A stretch of DNA of 64,000 nt, from the NCBI RefSeq assembly GCF_951230155.1, contig NZ_CATNVD010000017.1, forward strand, positions 1 to 64,000. Direction: 5' to 3'. Of the stretch, positions 32,615-41,730 are shown piece by piece. This DNA is from Parablautia sp. Marseille-Q6255. Its GTDB lineage: Bacteria > Bacillota > Clostridia > Lachnospirales > Lachnospiraceae. Position numbers and translations under genes: made by a program. How positions within the stretch are numbered: position 1 is the first letter of the stretch; each line of letters opens with the position of its first letter. The notes under the pieces were generated by a model. That model was given only the letters and a program-made list of their open reading frames with translations, did not search any database and was not told the DNA's origin.

Positions 32615-33784
32615 TTATTTGCGTACTTTGATAAGCAGATCGTTGATTTTGTTTGTCGGAGATTCGATCTTGCTCAGTGTCTCATCGTGATTTAAGGACT
32701 CGATGATCGAAGCAAGGAATTTCGTCATATCTGCCTCTACATAATATGGCTTTGTAAAAAGCTCCGGATCCCGGTAGTTCAGGTTTGTCGTAACAACCTT
32801 GGAAATATATCCTTTTTCGTAGTACTCATCAAACTTGGCAAAGCCATCTGTGAACAGTCCAAAGGTGGTGCAGACAAAGACGCGTTTTGCGCCGCGTTCC
32901 TTGATCTGTTTTGCGACGTCAAGCATACTGTCACCGGAGGAGATCATATCATCTACGACGATGACGTCCTTTCCCTTGACCGAGTCACCGAGAAACTCGT
33001 GTGCAACGATCGGATTTTTGCCGTTTACGATCGTAGAATAGTCGCGTCTCTTATAAAACATACCCATGTCAACGCCCAGAATATTAGAAAAGTATACGGC
33101 GCGGCTCATTGCTCCTTCGTCCGGACTGATGATCATGAGATGATCGTTGTCAATGATGAAATCCTCTGCGCAGTCGAGCAGTGCTTTGAGAAACTGGTAG
33201 GTCGGCATAAAAGAATCGAAACCATTGAGCGGGATCGCATTCTGTACGCGTGGATCGTGTGCATCAAAGGTGATGATATTGGACACGCCCATATCTACAA
33301 GCTCCTGAAGTGCGAGAGAGCAGTCAAGAGATTCTCTTTTTGTACGTTTATGCTGCCGGCCTTCATACAAAAATGGCATGACTACGCTGATGCGCTTTGC
33401 CTTTCCGGTAGCGGCTGATATGATACGCTTGAGATCCTGATAATGATTGTCCGGAGACATGTGGTTTTCAAAGCCGCAGACGGTATAGGTGAGGCTGTAA
33501 TTGCATACATCAACAAGAATGTAAAGGTCCGCGCCGCGGACGGAATCATTGATATGTCCCTTTCCTTCGCCGGTACCAAAGCGCGGGCAGTGGCAGTCCA
33601 GCAGATAAGAATCTGCGATATAGCCCGGAATGGCAGCCGCTGCGCTATTGTGCAGGCTGGCTTCCTTTCTGGATGCGACAAGGCAGCTGTCGACGGCTTT
33701 GCCGAGGTTGCGGCAGCCCTCCAGTGCGGCGATCTTGAGTGTGCCAACAGGTAAAATGTGATCCATTCGCTTGAAATCAGACAT
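32615..33784 (-). CDS. prs: ribose-phosphate pyrophosphokinase
   Basis: About 389 residues, longer than the usual 310-320 but the form common in Lachnospiraceae. Motifs: VVMPFLYEGRQHKR, DAHDPRVQNAIP (flexible loop/ATP region), SPDEGAMSRAVYFS and the PRPP-binding loop VIVVDDMISSGDSM. It makes PRPP from ribose 5-phosphate. The start at 33784 is chosen because GGAGG lies six bases before it inside an upstream in-frame ATG at 33796. Confidence 0.94.
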   Translation of the reverse strand: MSDFKRMDHILPVGTLKIAALEGCRNLGKAVDSCLVASRKEASLHNSAAAAIPGYIADSYLLDCHCPRFGTGEGKGHINDSVRGADLYILVDVCNYSLTYTVCGFENHMSPDNHYQDLKRIISAATGKAKRISVVMPFLYEGRQHKRTKRESLDCSLALQELVDMGVSNIITFDAHDPRVQNAIPLNGFDSFMPTYQFLKALLDCAEDFIIDNDHLMIISPDEGAMSRAVYFSNILGVDMGMFYKRRDYSTIVNGKNPIVAHEFLGDSVKGKDVIVVDDMISSGDSMLDVAKQIKERGAKRVFVCTTFGLFTDGFAKFDEYYEKGYISKVVTTNLNYRDPELFTKPYYVEADMTKFLASIIESLNHDETLSKIESPTNKINDLLIKVRK

Positions 33785-33912
33785 GTTTTCCTCCATCTAT
33801 TAAAGAAATTTTACATACTTTTTCATAATATTTATATCATTTTACAAATGGTGCGTCAAGAATAATGGCGCAATTTGCCGAATATCGACGCATTTAAATA
33901 GTGCGGCCCGGA

Positions 33913-34326
33913 TCAGACAGACGGATGCTCTGCTTTTATCTGCCGTGTCATTTCTTCATGTTCTTTTTTGATTTCTGCATAAAGCTGCCAGAAACGCCAC
34001 GAACAGTTGGTTGGTGTGATGACTGCCTTCAGCGCCACGCTGGCATGGATCTTTCGCAGCTCACGCAGCAGCTCGTCCAGCCGCTCTTCGCTGAAATTAT
34101 AAAAAATCAAAACTTCATCCTGGATTACCGGACGGAACTGAAACTCATTCCAGCCGGTTTCGCTGTACGTTTCAGCTTCTTTTATACCGGCCAGGGCGCC
34201 GACGGTTTCGTTTACCTGCTCTGGCAGGATGTCTCTGATGCGGATGCCAAGGCGTGCTACAGTCTCCTTTACAAGGCGTGCCTTTGCCGGGTTTTGTGTA
34301 TTATAATACATCACCATCTCTTTCAC
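33913..34326 (-). CDS. DUF3783-type protein
   Basis: The 137-residue protein begins at a GTG with AAAAAGGAG upstream. Residues about 55-120 (VLIFYNFSEERLDELLRELRKIHASVALKAVIT) match my recollection of DUF3783, a small alpha/beta domain common in Clostridia; VTPTNCSWRFWQLYAEIKKEH follows. No function is known. It probably shares a transcript with prs, 130 bases away. Confidence 0.65.
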   Translation of the reverse strand: MKEMVMYYNTQNPAKARLVKETVARLGIRIRDILPEQVNETVGALAGIKEAETYSETGWNEFQFRPVIQDEVLIFYNFSEERLDELLRELRKIHASVALKAVITPTNCSWRFWQLYAEIKKEHEEMTRQIKAEHPSV

Positions 34327-34452
34327 AGTTATAGTCTCCTTTTTGCAAAAATATAGTTATGGTTCTTTTCGTTCTGTTTTTTATCATAGCAGTTTTCTCT
34401 TTTTGATTCAATAAAAAGAGAGTGTCTTTGTGAACCCGGGACTGCTGCAAGG

Positions 34453-34481
34453 TTGCATTTTGCGGCGGAAAATAGTATACT
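34453..34481 (+). promoter_or_regulatory. promoter of the DUF512/der operon
   Basis: TTGCAT-17-TATACT, predicted start near 34488, 31 bases before the first ATG. Confidence 0.65.
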
Positions 34482-34518
34482 CACGATAAATATTGTGAAA
34501 GACAGGCAGGATGAAGAG

Positions 34519-35886
34519 ATGAGGAATACAGAGCATAAGATAAAAGAGATCATACCGGGCAGTATTGCCGAGGAGCTGGAGCTGGAGGCAGGAGATACGC
34601 TTGTCTCGGTGAACGGACAGGAGATAGAGGATGTATTTGACTACCATTACTATATGAATGACGAGCTTGTGACGGTGCTTGTGCGAAAGCCTGACGGGGA
34701 AGAATGGGAACTGGAGATAGAGAAGGAATACGAGGAGGATCTGGGTATCGTCTTTGAGAGCTCGTTGATGGATGAGTACCGCTCCTGCCGGAATAAGTGT
34801 ATTTTCTGCTTTATCGACCAGATGCCAAAGGGGATGAGAGAAACCCTGTATTTTAAGGATGATGATTCCCGGCTGTCTTTTTTGCAGGGGAATTATGTGA
34901 CGCTGACGAATATGAGCGACCATGATATCGACCGTATCATCCGGTATCATTTGGGTCCGATCAATATCTCCTTTCATACTATGAATCCGCAGCTTCGCTG
35001 CAGGATGCTGAACAACCGTTTTGCGGGAGATATTTTTCCTAAGGTAGAGCGGCTGGCTGCCGCGGGGATCGAAATGAACGGTCAGATCGTGCTCTGCAAG
35101 GGCGTCAATGACGGAGAGGAGCTGGAGTACTCTCTGGAGCAGCTTACACAGTACCTGCCTGCGCTTCGCAGTGTTTCGGTTGTGCCAGTAGGTCTGACAA
35201 AATTCCGGGAAGGTCTGTATCCTCTGGAGCCGTTTGATCAGGAGGATGCGAAAGGTGTGATTGACTGTATCGAAAGATGGCAGAAAAAGATTTATGACAG
35301 GTACCGCCTTCATTTTGTGCATGCTTCGGATGAGTGGTATCTGCTGGCAGGACGCAGCCTCCCGGAGGCAGAGCGCTATGACGGGTATCTGCAGCTGGAA
35401 AACGGTGTCGGTATGCTGCGTCTTTTGCATGAGGAGACGATGGAGGCGCTGGCGGAGAGGGCCGAGGATGCCGGTCAGGGATCTGACGGCGGGCGCGTGA
35501 GGGAGATTTCCCTTGCGACCGGAATGCTTGCCGCGCCGTACCTGAGGCTTTTGTATGAAGAGATCAGAAAAGAGTATCCGCAGGTAAGGCTGCATATCTA
35601 TGAGATAGAAAACAGATTTTTTGGAGAACGGATCACCGTATCCGGGCTGCTTACAGGTCAGGATCTGATCGCGCAGCTGGAAGGGAGAGCACTTGGGGAG
35701 GAACTTTTGCTTCCTGTCAATATGCTGCGCAGCAGGGAAGAGGTTTTTCTGGACGATATTACAGTCAAAGAACTGGAAAGTGCTTTACAAATAAAGGTTC
35801 GTATTGTAGAATCAAGCGGATATGATTTTGTGGAGGCAGTGACGGGAGTGCCGCTGCCGCGAAAAAAGGAGGAGTTTGATGAGTAA
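34519..35886 (+). CDS. PDZ plus radical SAM-like plus DUF512 protein
   Basis: The 455-residue protein has an N-terminal PDZ-like segment ([26 protein letters not shown]), a Cys cluster C90-x3-C94-x2-C97 in [19 protein letters not shown] of the radical SAM kind, and the C-terminal DUF512 domain (residues about 270-450: [19 protein letters not shown] ... SEADEWYL-like). This three-part protein is the TIGR03279 family; its reaction is unknown. Start at 34519 fits GGATGAAGAG. It overlaps der by eight bases, and the pairing with der is a conserved Clostridia feature. Confidence 0.85.
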   Translation: MRNTEHKIKEIIPGSIAEELELEAGDTLVSVNGQEIEDVFDYHYYMNDELVTVLVRKPDGEEWELEIEKEYEEDLGIVFESSLMDEYRSCRNKCIFCFIDQMPKGMRETLYFKDDDSRLSFLQGNYVTLTNMSDHDIDRIIRYHLGPINISFHTMNPQLRCRMLNNRFAGDIFPKVERLAAAGIEMNGQIVLCKGVNDGEELEYSLEQLTQYLPALRSVSVVPVGLTKFREGLYPLEPFDQEDAKGVIDCIERWQKKIYDRYRLHFVHASDEWYLLAGRSLPEAERYDGYLQLENGVGMLRLLHEETMEALAERAEDAGQGSDGGRVREISLATGMLAAPYLRLLYEEIRKEYPQVRLHIYEIENRFFGERITVSGLLTGQDLIAQLEGRALGEELLLPVNMLRSREEVFLDDITVKELESALQIKVRIVESSGYDFVEAVTGVPLPRKKEEFDE

Positions 35887-37204
35887 GCCGATCGTTGCCA
35901 TTGTCGGACGCCCGAATGTAGGGAAGTCTACGCTGTTTAATGCGCTGGCGGGTGAGAATATCTCGATTGTAAAAGATACGCCGGGCGTGACGCGCGACCG
36001 GATCTATGCGGACGTGGAATGGCTGAATATAAGCTTTACGATGATCGACACAGGAGGAATTGAGCCGGACAGCAGTGATGTGATCCTTTCTCAGATGCGG
36101 GAACAGGCGCAGATCGCGATAGATACGGCGGATGTGATCATTTTTATGGTAGACTGTAAGCAGGGGCTCGTTGATGCGGATTCCAAGGTGGCAGATATGC
36201 TGCGCCGTTCGCACAAGCCGGTCGTGCTTGTTGTCAATAAGGTTGACAGCTATGAAAAGTATATCGCAGATGTCTATGAGTTTTATAATCTCGGTATCGG
36301 AGATCCGTATCCGATTTCGGCGGGGAACCGTCAGGGACTTGGAGATATGCTCGATCAGGTAGTATCGTACTTTGATAACGCTGAGGGGGAGCAGGAGGAA
36401 GATGATCGTCCCAGAGTTGCGATCGTAGGGAAACCGAATGTCGGGAAGTCCTCTCTGATCAACCGGCTGATCGGAGAAAACAGACTGATCGTATCGGATA
36501 TTGCAGGAACGACGCGGGATGCCGTTGATGCAGATGTTACATGGAATGGCAGAGAGTACGTGTTTATTGATACGGCGGGACTGCGCAGAAAAAATAAGAT
36601 CAAGGAGGATCTTGAGCGCTACAGTATTATCCGTACCGTGACAGCGGTGGAGCGCGCAGATATTGTCATACTGATGATCGATGCCTCTGAGGGCGTGACG
36701 GAGCAGGATGCAAAGATTGCCGGAATCGCACACGACAGAGGAAAGGGTATTGTGATCGCAGTAAATAAGTGGGATGCGATCGAAAAGAATGATAAAACGA
36801 TCTACAAGTACACAAATGATATCCGTCAGGTGCTGTCGTATATGCCGTATGCGGAGATTGTTTTTATCTCGGCGCAGACCGGTCAGAGAATCCCGCGGCT
36901 CTTTGAGACGATCGACATGGTGATTGAGAATCAGTCGATGCGGGTAGCTACGGGCGTGCTCAACGAGATCATGGCAGAAGCGGTGGCGATGCAGCAGCCG
37001 CCGTCGGACAAAGGAAAACGCCTGAGGCTTTACTACATCACACAGGTTTCTGTGAAACCGCCGACCTTTGTTATTTTTGTCAATGATAAGCAGCTGATGC
37101 ATTTTTCCTATACAAGATATCTGGAAAACAGGATCCGCGATACATTTGGATTTAAGGGGACTTCTTTAAAATTCATTATAAGAGAACGAAAGGAAAAAGA
37201 ATAG
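35879..37204 (+). CDS. der: ribosome-associated GTPase Der (EngA)
   Basis: The 441-residue protein has two GTPase domains with P loops GRPNVGKST (residues about 10-18) and GKPNVGKSS (about 184-192), DTGGIE and DTAGLRRK, two NKxD motifs, and a C-terminal KH-like domain ([25 protein letters not shown]). It acts in 50S assembly. AAAAAGGAGG sets the ATG at 35879. Confidence 0.97.
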   Translation: MSKPIVAIVGRPNVGKSTLFNALAGENISIVKDTPGVTRDRIYADVEWLNISFTMIDTGGIEPDSSDVILSQMREQAQIAIDTADVIIFMVDCKQGLVDADSKVADMLRRSHKPVVLVVNKVDSYEKYIADVYEFYNLGIGDPYPISAGNRQGLGDMLDQVVSYFDNAEGEQEEDDRPRVAIVGKPNVGKSSLINRLIGENRLIVSDIAGTTRDAVDADVTWNGREYVFIDTAGLRRKNKIKEDLERYSIIRTVTAVERADIVILMIDASEGVTEQDAKIAGIAHDRGKGIVIAVNKWDAIEKNDKTIYKYTNDIRQVLSYMPYAEIVFISAQTGQRIPRLFETIDMVIENQSMRVATGVLNEIMAEAVAMQQPPSDKGKRLRLYYITQVSVKPPTFVIFVNDKQLMHFSYTRYLENRIRDTFGFKGTSLKFIIRERKEKE

Positions 37205-37207
37205 ATC

Positions 37208-37861
37208 ATGGAACGTTTGGTTTGTCTTGTGATCGGATATGTGTTCGGGCTGTTTCAGACGGGATATATTTACGGGCGGCTTCATGGGATCGATATCCGC
37301 AATTACGGCAGCGGAAATGCGGGGACAACGAACATGCTCCGCACGCTCGGTACGGGCGCCGGGGCTGTCACGCTGCTCGGGGATGCGTTTAAGTGTGTCA
37401 TCGCAGTGATGGTGACTAGAATGATCTTTCGGAGTACACAAGGGGATATTTTGCCTCTGCTTGGACTTTATACCGCAGCGGGTGTGATCCTTGGCCATAA
37501 TTTTCCGTTTTATCTGCATTTTCGCGGAGGAAAAGGGATCGCAGCGACAGCAGGGCTGATCCTTTCTATGGATCCGATTATGACGCTGATCGCTCTTGCG
37601 GTGTTTGTGGCCACATTATTTCTGACTCACTATGTTTCTCTGGGTTCCCTGCTCGTCTATATCTGTTTTATGGCAGAGCTTCTCGTTTTTGGACAAAGCG
37701 GCGCCTTCGCAATGGAACAGAGATATCTGAATGAAATGTATATACTGGGAGGCTTCCTTATGCTGCTGGCATTCTGGATGCATCGCCAGAATATCAAAAG
37801 GCTTTTGCACGGAGAAGAACGCCGCACCTATCTGTTTAAGAAAAAAAGTGAGACAAAGTAA
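37208..37861 (+). CDS. plsY: acyl-phosphate glycerol-3-phosphate acyltransferase PlsY
   Basis: The 217-residue membrane protein has about five to six helices and the three PlsY loops: IRNYGSGNAGTTNMLRTLG, GHNFPFYLHFRGGKGIAAT and HRQNIKRLLHGEERR. It makes lysophosphatidic acid, the first step of phospholipid synthesis. It starts three bases after der. Confidence 0.95.
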   Translation: MERLVCLVIGYVFGLFQTGYIYGRLHGIDIRNYGSGNAGTTNMLRTLGTGAGAVTLLGDAFKCVIAVMVTRMIFRSTQGDILPLLGLYTAAGVILGHNFPFYLHFRGGKGIAATAGLILSMDPIMTLIALAVFVATLFLTHYVSLGSLLVYICFMAELLVFGQSGAFAMEQRYLNEMYILGGFLMLLAFWMHRQNIKRLLHGEERRTYLFKKKSETK

Positions 37862-37899
37862 TGCAGTGCGGTCGGTGCAGACCGGGAACAGGAGGAGAT

Positions 37900-38904
37900 A
37901 TGGCAAAGGTTGGAGTGATCGGTGCAGGAAGCTGGGGGACGGCTCTTGCGATCCTGCTAAGTGATAATAAAAATGACGTGATACTGTGGTCGCATCGGGA
38001 AGCTGAGGCGGAGAAGATCAGGCGTACGAGGGTGACGGCAAAGCTGCCGGAGATCACGCTGCCGCCGCAGATCCGCGTGACTGCAGATCTGGCAGAGGCT
38101 GTCGGGGACCGGGAGGTGCTGATCCTTGTCGTGCCTTCAGCATGCGTAAGAGAGACGGCCCGGAAAATGCAGCCGTATGTTGCGCCGGGGACGGTGATCG
38201 TCAGCGCATCTAAGGGGATCGAGGAGAGCACGCTTATGACGATGACCGATATTGTCGAAGCGTGTATCCCGCAGGCACGCGCGGCGGTGCTTTCCGGTCC
38301 AAGCCATGCGGAGGAGGTCGCCAAAGGGCTTCCGACTGCCTGTGTTGTGGGCGCCAAAGAGGAGGAGACTGCGCGCAGCCTTCAGAAGCTTTTTATGAGT
38401 CCGTGCTTTCGGGTATATATCAGTCCGGATATGCAGGGAATCGAGCTGGGCGGTGCTCTGAAAAATGTGATCGCGCTCGCGGCAGGGATTGCTGACGGGA
38501 TGGGGTATGGAGATAATGCAAAGGCAGCTCTGATCACGCGGGGGATGGTAGAGATCGGACGCCTTGGAATAGCGATGGGAGGAAAGCTTGAGACTTTTTC
38601 CGGGCTTACCGGGATCGGAGATCTCATCGTGACCTGTGCCAGTATGCACAGCCGCAACAGGAGAGCAGGAATACTTCTCGGGAAAGGGTACTCGATGGAA
38701 GAAGCCATGGAGGAAGTGAACATGGTCGTCGAGGGAGTCTATTCTGCGAAGTCGGCTATGAAACTGTCAGAGAAATACCATGTGGAGCTCCCGATCATTG
38801 AGCAGGTAAATAAAGTCCTTTTTGAAGGGAAGGACCCCAAAACGGCAGTTGCGCAGCTGATGCTGCGGGATAACAAGCAGGAAAATTCTGTGATCCCATG
38901 GTGA
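37900..38904 (+). CDS. gpsA: glycerol-3-phosphate dehydrogenase GpsA
   Basis: The 334-residue protein begins MAKVGVIGAGSWGTALA with the NAD(P)-binding GxGxxG, then LSGPSHAEEVAKGLPT, the catalytic Lys in ELGGALKNVIALAAG and GLTGIGDLIVTC. It supplies glycerol 3-phosphate to PlsY, its neighbour. AGGAGGAGAT precedes this ATG; an upstream in-frame ATG at 37861 is rejected. Confidence 0.97.
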   Translation: MAKVGVIGAGSWGTALAILLSDNKNDVILWSHREAEAEKIRRTRVTAKLPEITLPPQIRVTADLAEAVGDREVLILVVPSACVRETARKMQPYVAPGTVIVSASKGIEESTLMTMTDIVEACIPQARAAVLSGPSHAEEVAKGLPTACVVGAKEEETARSLQKLFMSPCFRVYISPDMQGIELGGALKNVIALAAGIADGMGYGDNAKAALITRGMVEIGRLGIAMGGKLETFSGLTGIGDLIVTCASMHSRNRRAGILLGKGYSMEEAMEEVNMVVEGVYSAKSAMKLSEKYHVELPIIEQVNKVLFEGKDPKTAVAQLMLRDNKQENSVIPW

Positions 38905-39011
38905 TTCCAATTTAAGAAAAATTTAACAAAGTCTGGAGAAAAACGGGAAAAATCTGTGCGGTGCAGCGCTGTGATCCCGGACCGGATACAGGCAGAAGGA
39001 AAAAATAAAAG

Positions 39012-39052
39012 TACGGCGGCAGGATATATGACAGATCCTGCCGTATTTTTTT
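39012..39052 (+). terminator. intrinsic terminator after gpsA
   Basis: CGGCAGGAT pairs with ATCCTGCCG and is followed by TATTTTTTT. Between here and the next start (39194) lies only the promoter at 39094. Confidence 0.87.
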
Positions 39053-39093
39053 GTGAAAAACGAAAAAGTTTTGAAAAAAATACACGCCAATTG

Positions 39094-39122
39094 TTGTGGA
39101 TAAAAACAAGATATGCTATAAT
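39094..39122 (+). promoter_or_regulatory. promoter in front of the acetogenesis cluster
   Basis: TTGTGG-17-TATAAT with TGC before the -10 (extended). Predicted start about 39129, giving a leader of 65 bases before the His-rich gene. It is the only clear promoter found ahead of the cluster. Confidence 0.65.
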
Positions 39123-39193
39123 ACAACCAAATGTCATATACTATCTTGGCATGTGAAAAAAATAACAAACATTTGCGGAAAGGAGAGCTGATA

Positions 39194-39616
39194 ATGCATT
39201 TGATTCACGATGAAAATGGTAATCTCTGTGCTCATACCCATGATCACGAGCATCCGCATACTCATACGTATGAACATACGCATACGCACAGCCATGAGCA
39301 TGGTCATGAAAATGAACATGAGCATACGCACGATCATACAGAATGTGCACAGAGCGCTTGTGAGAGTGGATGCGGCGGGTGCGGACATGACCATTCGCAT
39401 GAGGCGCAGGCACCGCAGGGTGACAAGATGGTCGCATTGCTTGACTATATGCTCAAACACAACGAGCATCATGCGGCAGAGCTTGATCAGGTGGCTGAGA
39501 ATCTGCGCAGAGCCGGCAAAGATGCGGCGGCAGAGCAGATCAAAAAGGCGGTGGATGAATTCCAGAAAGGAAATCTTTACCTGGGACTTGCTCTGGCATC
39601 TGTAAAAGAAAATTAG
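39194..39616 (+). CDS. histidine-rich metal-binding protein, probable nickel store or chaperone
   Basis: The 140-residue protein has 21 histidines in its first 69 residues, mostly as HxH repeats between residues 14 and 48, then cysteines at 51, 56, 60 and 63 (CAQSACESGCGGC) and a second HDHSH. Residues 75-140 form a small helical domain. It could bind many Ni, Zn or Co ions. Its place directly before CooT and the CODH/ACS genes argues for nickel supply, as CooJ does in Rhodospirillum; it is not clearly a CooJ homologue. GGAAAGGAG precedes the ATG. Confidence 0.75.
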   Translation: MHLIHDENGNLCAHTHDHEHPHTHTYEHTHTHSHEHGHENEHEHTHDHTECAQSACESGCGGCGHDHSHEAQAPQGDKMVALLDYMLKHNEHHAAELDQVAENLRRAGKDAAAEQIKKAVDEFQKGNLYLGLALASVKEN

Positions 39617-39645
39617 AAAAACACGCAGGCGAAGGAGGTGTTTTT

Positions 39646-39828
39646 ATGTGTCTTTCAACTGCATATAAGACAAGTGATCCGGACTGTGTGCTCATGGAGT
39701 ATATCAGCAGGATTGATGTGGACGGAAACCAGATCACGCTGACAGACGTGATGGGGGATACCAGGACGATCGAGGGAACGATCGCGATGGCAGATCTGAC
39801 CGGCGGTGTCGTAAAGATCAACTGCTGA
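39646..39828 (+). CDS. cooT: CooT-family nickel-binding protein
   Basis: The 60-residue protein begins MCLSTAYK, with the Cys2 used for nickel in CooT, and has VLMEYISRIDVDGNQITLTDVMG and MADLTGGVVKINC. CooT is a small homodimeric beta-barrel protein that assists nickel delivery to CO dehydrogenase. It lies 29 bases after the His-rich gene with GGAGGTG upstream. Confidence 0.82.
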   Translation: MCLSTAYKTSDPDCVLMEYISRIDVDGNQITLTDVMGDTRTIEGTIAMADLTGGVVKINC

Positions 39829-39898
39829 CCAGAGGACCGGAAGCATATGGATTTGGTAGTAAATAAATATTTACATAAAAAAGTGGAGGTAACTAAAA

Positions 39899-40825
39899 AT
39901 GGCAAAAGTAAAATTATCAGAAATGATGAAAGAAAAACAGCTTCTTTCTTTCGAGCTCTTCCCGCCGAAGACAGATAAGGGTATGGAGAATCTTCCGGGA
40001 ACGATCGGACACCTGTGCGAGTTCCAGCCGGAGTACATTTCCTGTACATACGGTGCAGGCGGAACAAATGTTGGAAAGAACATGGATGTCTGCAAAATGA
40101 TCCAGGATGCAGGTACGATTCCGGTAACACATTTCACATGTATCGGAAATACACGCGAGGGTATCAAGGAGCAGCTCCAGAACTACCTTGACAACGGTGT
40201 GGACCATATGCTGGCACTGCGCGGCGACCTTCCGTTTGGATGGACAGGTACAGGCGGAGACTTCAAGTACGCAACAGATCTCGTAGCTTTTGTACGCAAA
40301 GAGTTCGGCGACAAGATCGAGATCGCTGTAGCAGGATCTCCGGAAGGACATATCGCATGCCGCAGCCTTGAGTCTGATATCGCAGTGCTCAAGCAGAAAC
40401 AGGACAACGGAGCAGACTACATCATGACACAGCTTTGCTGGGATATGGAGCAGTTTAAGCGCTGGCTCGACGCGATCCGTACAGCAGGCGTAACAATGCC
40501 GGTAGATGTAGGTATCATGCCGATCCTGGATCAGGCAGCTACGATCAACATGGCTCTGTCACGTAACGCATGCGTAATGCCGCGTGCACTGTGCGAGCTG
40601 ATCTCCAAGTACTGGATCTTCCCGAATCCGTTTGACAAGGAGCCGTTCGATGCAGCAGTTGATCAGAAGAAGGCTGACTTTAAGAAGGCTGGTATCGAGT
40701 ACACGATCAAGCAGATGGATGAGTACCGCGCACTTGGTATCAACGGTATCCATCTGTACGCTCTGAATAAGTGGAAAGACGTAACGGATATCATCAACGA
40801 GTCCGGTATCAGAACATTAGTATAA
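39899..40825 (+). CDS. metF: methylenetetrahydrofolate reductase
   Basis: The 308-residue protein has LLSFELFPPKTDKGMENL, SCTYGAGGTN, ALRGDLP and the conserved TQLCWDMEQF and GIMPILD motifs. It reduces methylene-THF to methyl-THF with FAD, the last step of the methyl branch before AcsE. Acetogens often have a partner gene metV beside metF; none is present here, so the electron donor may be used directly. GTGGAGG sets the start. Confidence 0.95.
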   Translation: MAKVKLSEMMKEKQLLSFELFPPKTDKGMENLPGTIGHLCEFQPEYISCTYGAGGTNVGKNMDVCKMIQDAGTIPVTHFTCIGNTREGIKEQLQNYLDNGVDHMLALRGDLPFGWTGTGGDFKYATDLVAFVRKEFGDKIEIAVAGSPEGHIACRSLESDIAVLKQKQDNGADYIMTQLCWDMEQFKRWLDAIRTAGVTMPVDVGIMPILDQAATINMALSRNACVMPRALCELISKYWIFPNPFDKEPFDAAVDQKKADFKKAGIEYTIKQMDEYRALGINGIHLYALNKWKDVTDIINESGIRTLV

Positions 40826-40851
40826 GACCAGACGCAGCTTTTGCTGCAGAT

Positions 40852-40889
40852 GACTGCATGGCAGACCGGCTGTGTACTGCCGTGCAGTC
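40852..40889 (+). terminator. hairpin between metF and cooC
   Basis: GACTGCATGGCAG pairs with CTGCCGTGCAGTC (one mismatch-type G-T). No T run follows; attenuator or RNA-processing element more likely than a full stop. Confidence 0.6.
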
Positions 40890-40916
40890 TGAAATATTGA
40901 ATATCAGGAGGCACAC

Positions 40917-41687
40917 ATGGCACACGTAATAGCAGTTGCAGGAAAAGGCGGAGTAGGAAAGACAACGCTCTCCGGGATGCTGATCCAGAGCCTGTGCAGG
41001 ATGGGGAAGACGCCAGTCCTCGCAGTCGATGCGGATGCAAATTCCAATCTGAACGAAGTCCTTGGCGTTGAGGTTGATATGACGCTGGGCGATATCAGGG
41101 AAGAGGTTGCTCAGGCAGAGAACAGTCTGAAAAATCCTATTCCCGCAAGTATGTCAAAGGCAGACTATATGGAAGTCATGTTTCAGCGCTGCCTTGCAGA
41201 GGATGATGATTTTGACCTTCTCGTGATGGGGCGTACGCAGGGCAAAGGGTGTTACTGCTTTGTCAATGGTCTGCTGCAGACCCAGCTCCAGAAGCTACTC
41301 CCGAATTACAAGTACATGCTTGTGGACAATGAAGCGGGAATGGAACATATCAGCCGGGGCATCCTGCCGAAGGTAGATACGATCATTCTTGTCAGTGACT
41401 GCTCCAGAAGAGGCGTGCAGGCTGCCGGAAGGATTGCAGAGCTTACAAGAGAATGCAATATGAATCCGAAGACGATCGGACTGATCGTGAACCGTGCGCC
41501 GGAGGGCAAACTGAACCAGGGTACAATGGAGGAGATCGAGAAACAGGGACTGACACTCCTTGGCGTTGTGCCGCACGATGATCAGGTTTATGAATATGAC
41601 TGCGATGGAAAGCCGACAGTCGGCCTGCCGGATGATTCACCTGTCCGCGTGGCGCTCGAAGAGATCATCAAAAAGCTTTCCTTATAA
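40917..41687 (+). CDS. cooC: CooC-type nickel-insertion ATPase, paralogue 1
   Basis: The 256-residue protein has the deviant Walker A GKGGVGKTTLSG (residues 9-20) of the MinD/CooC group, DADANSNL, and the metal-binding CxC at 112-114 (GKGCYCFVN). CooC dimers bind Ni at these cysteines and load it into CODH with ATP hydrolysis. AGGAGG precedes the ATG. It lies right before acsA. Confidence 0.9.
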   Translation: MAHVIAVAGKGGVGKTTLSGMLIQSLCRMGKTPVLAVDADANSNLNEVLGVEVDMTLGDIREEVAQAENSLKNPIPASMSKADYMEVMFQRCLAEDDDFDLLVMGRTQGKGCYCFVNGLLQTQLQKLLPNYKYMLVDNEAGMEHISRGILPKVDTIILVSDCSRRGVQAAGRIAELTRECNMNPKTIGLIVNRAPEGKLNQGTMEEIEKQGLTLLGVVPHDDQVYEYDCDGKPTVGLPDDSPVRVALEEIIKKLSL

Positions 41688-41730
41688 TGTAGCTACACCC
41701 ATTAATTAAGAATATTCAAGGAGGTTTATA

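Noticed and set aside
35765-37102. 445-codon open frame on the minus strand
   Set aside because: It lies wholly opposite der, has no ribosome site and a composition typical of an antisense shadow; der has all GTPase motifs.
39134-39472. Minus-strand frames over the His-rich gene
   Set aside because: CAT/CAC repeats give Met/Val-rich antisense frames; no ribosome site.
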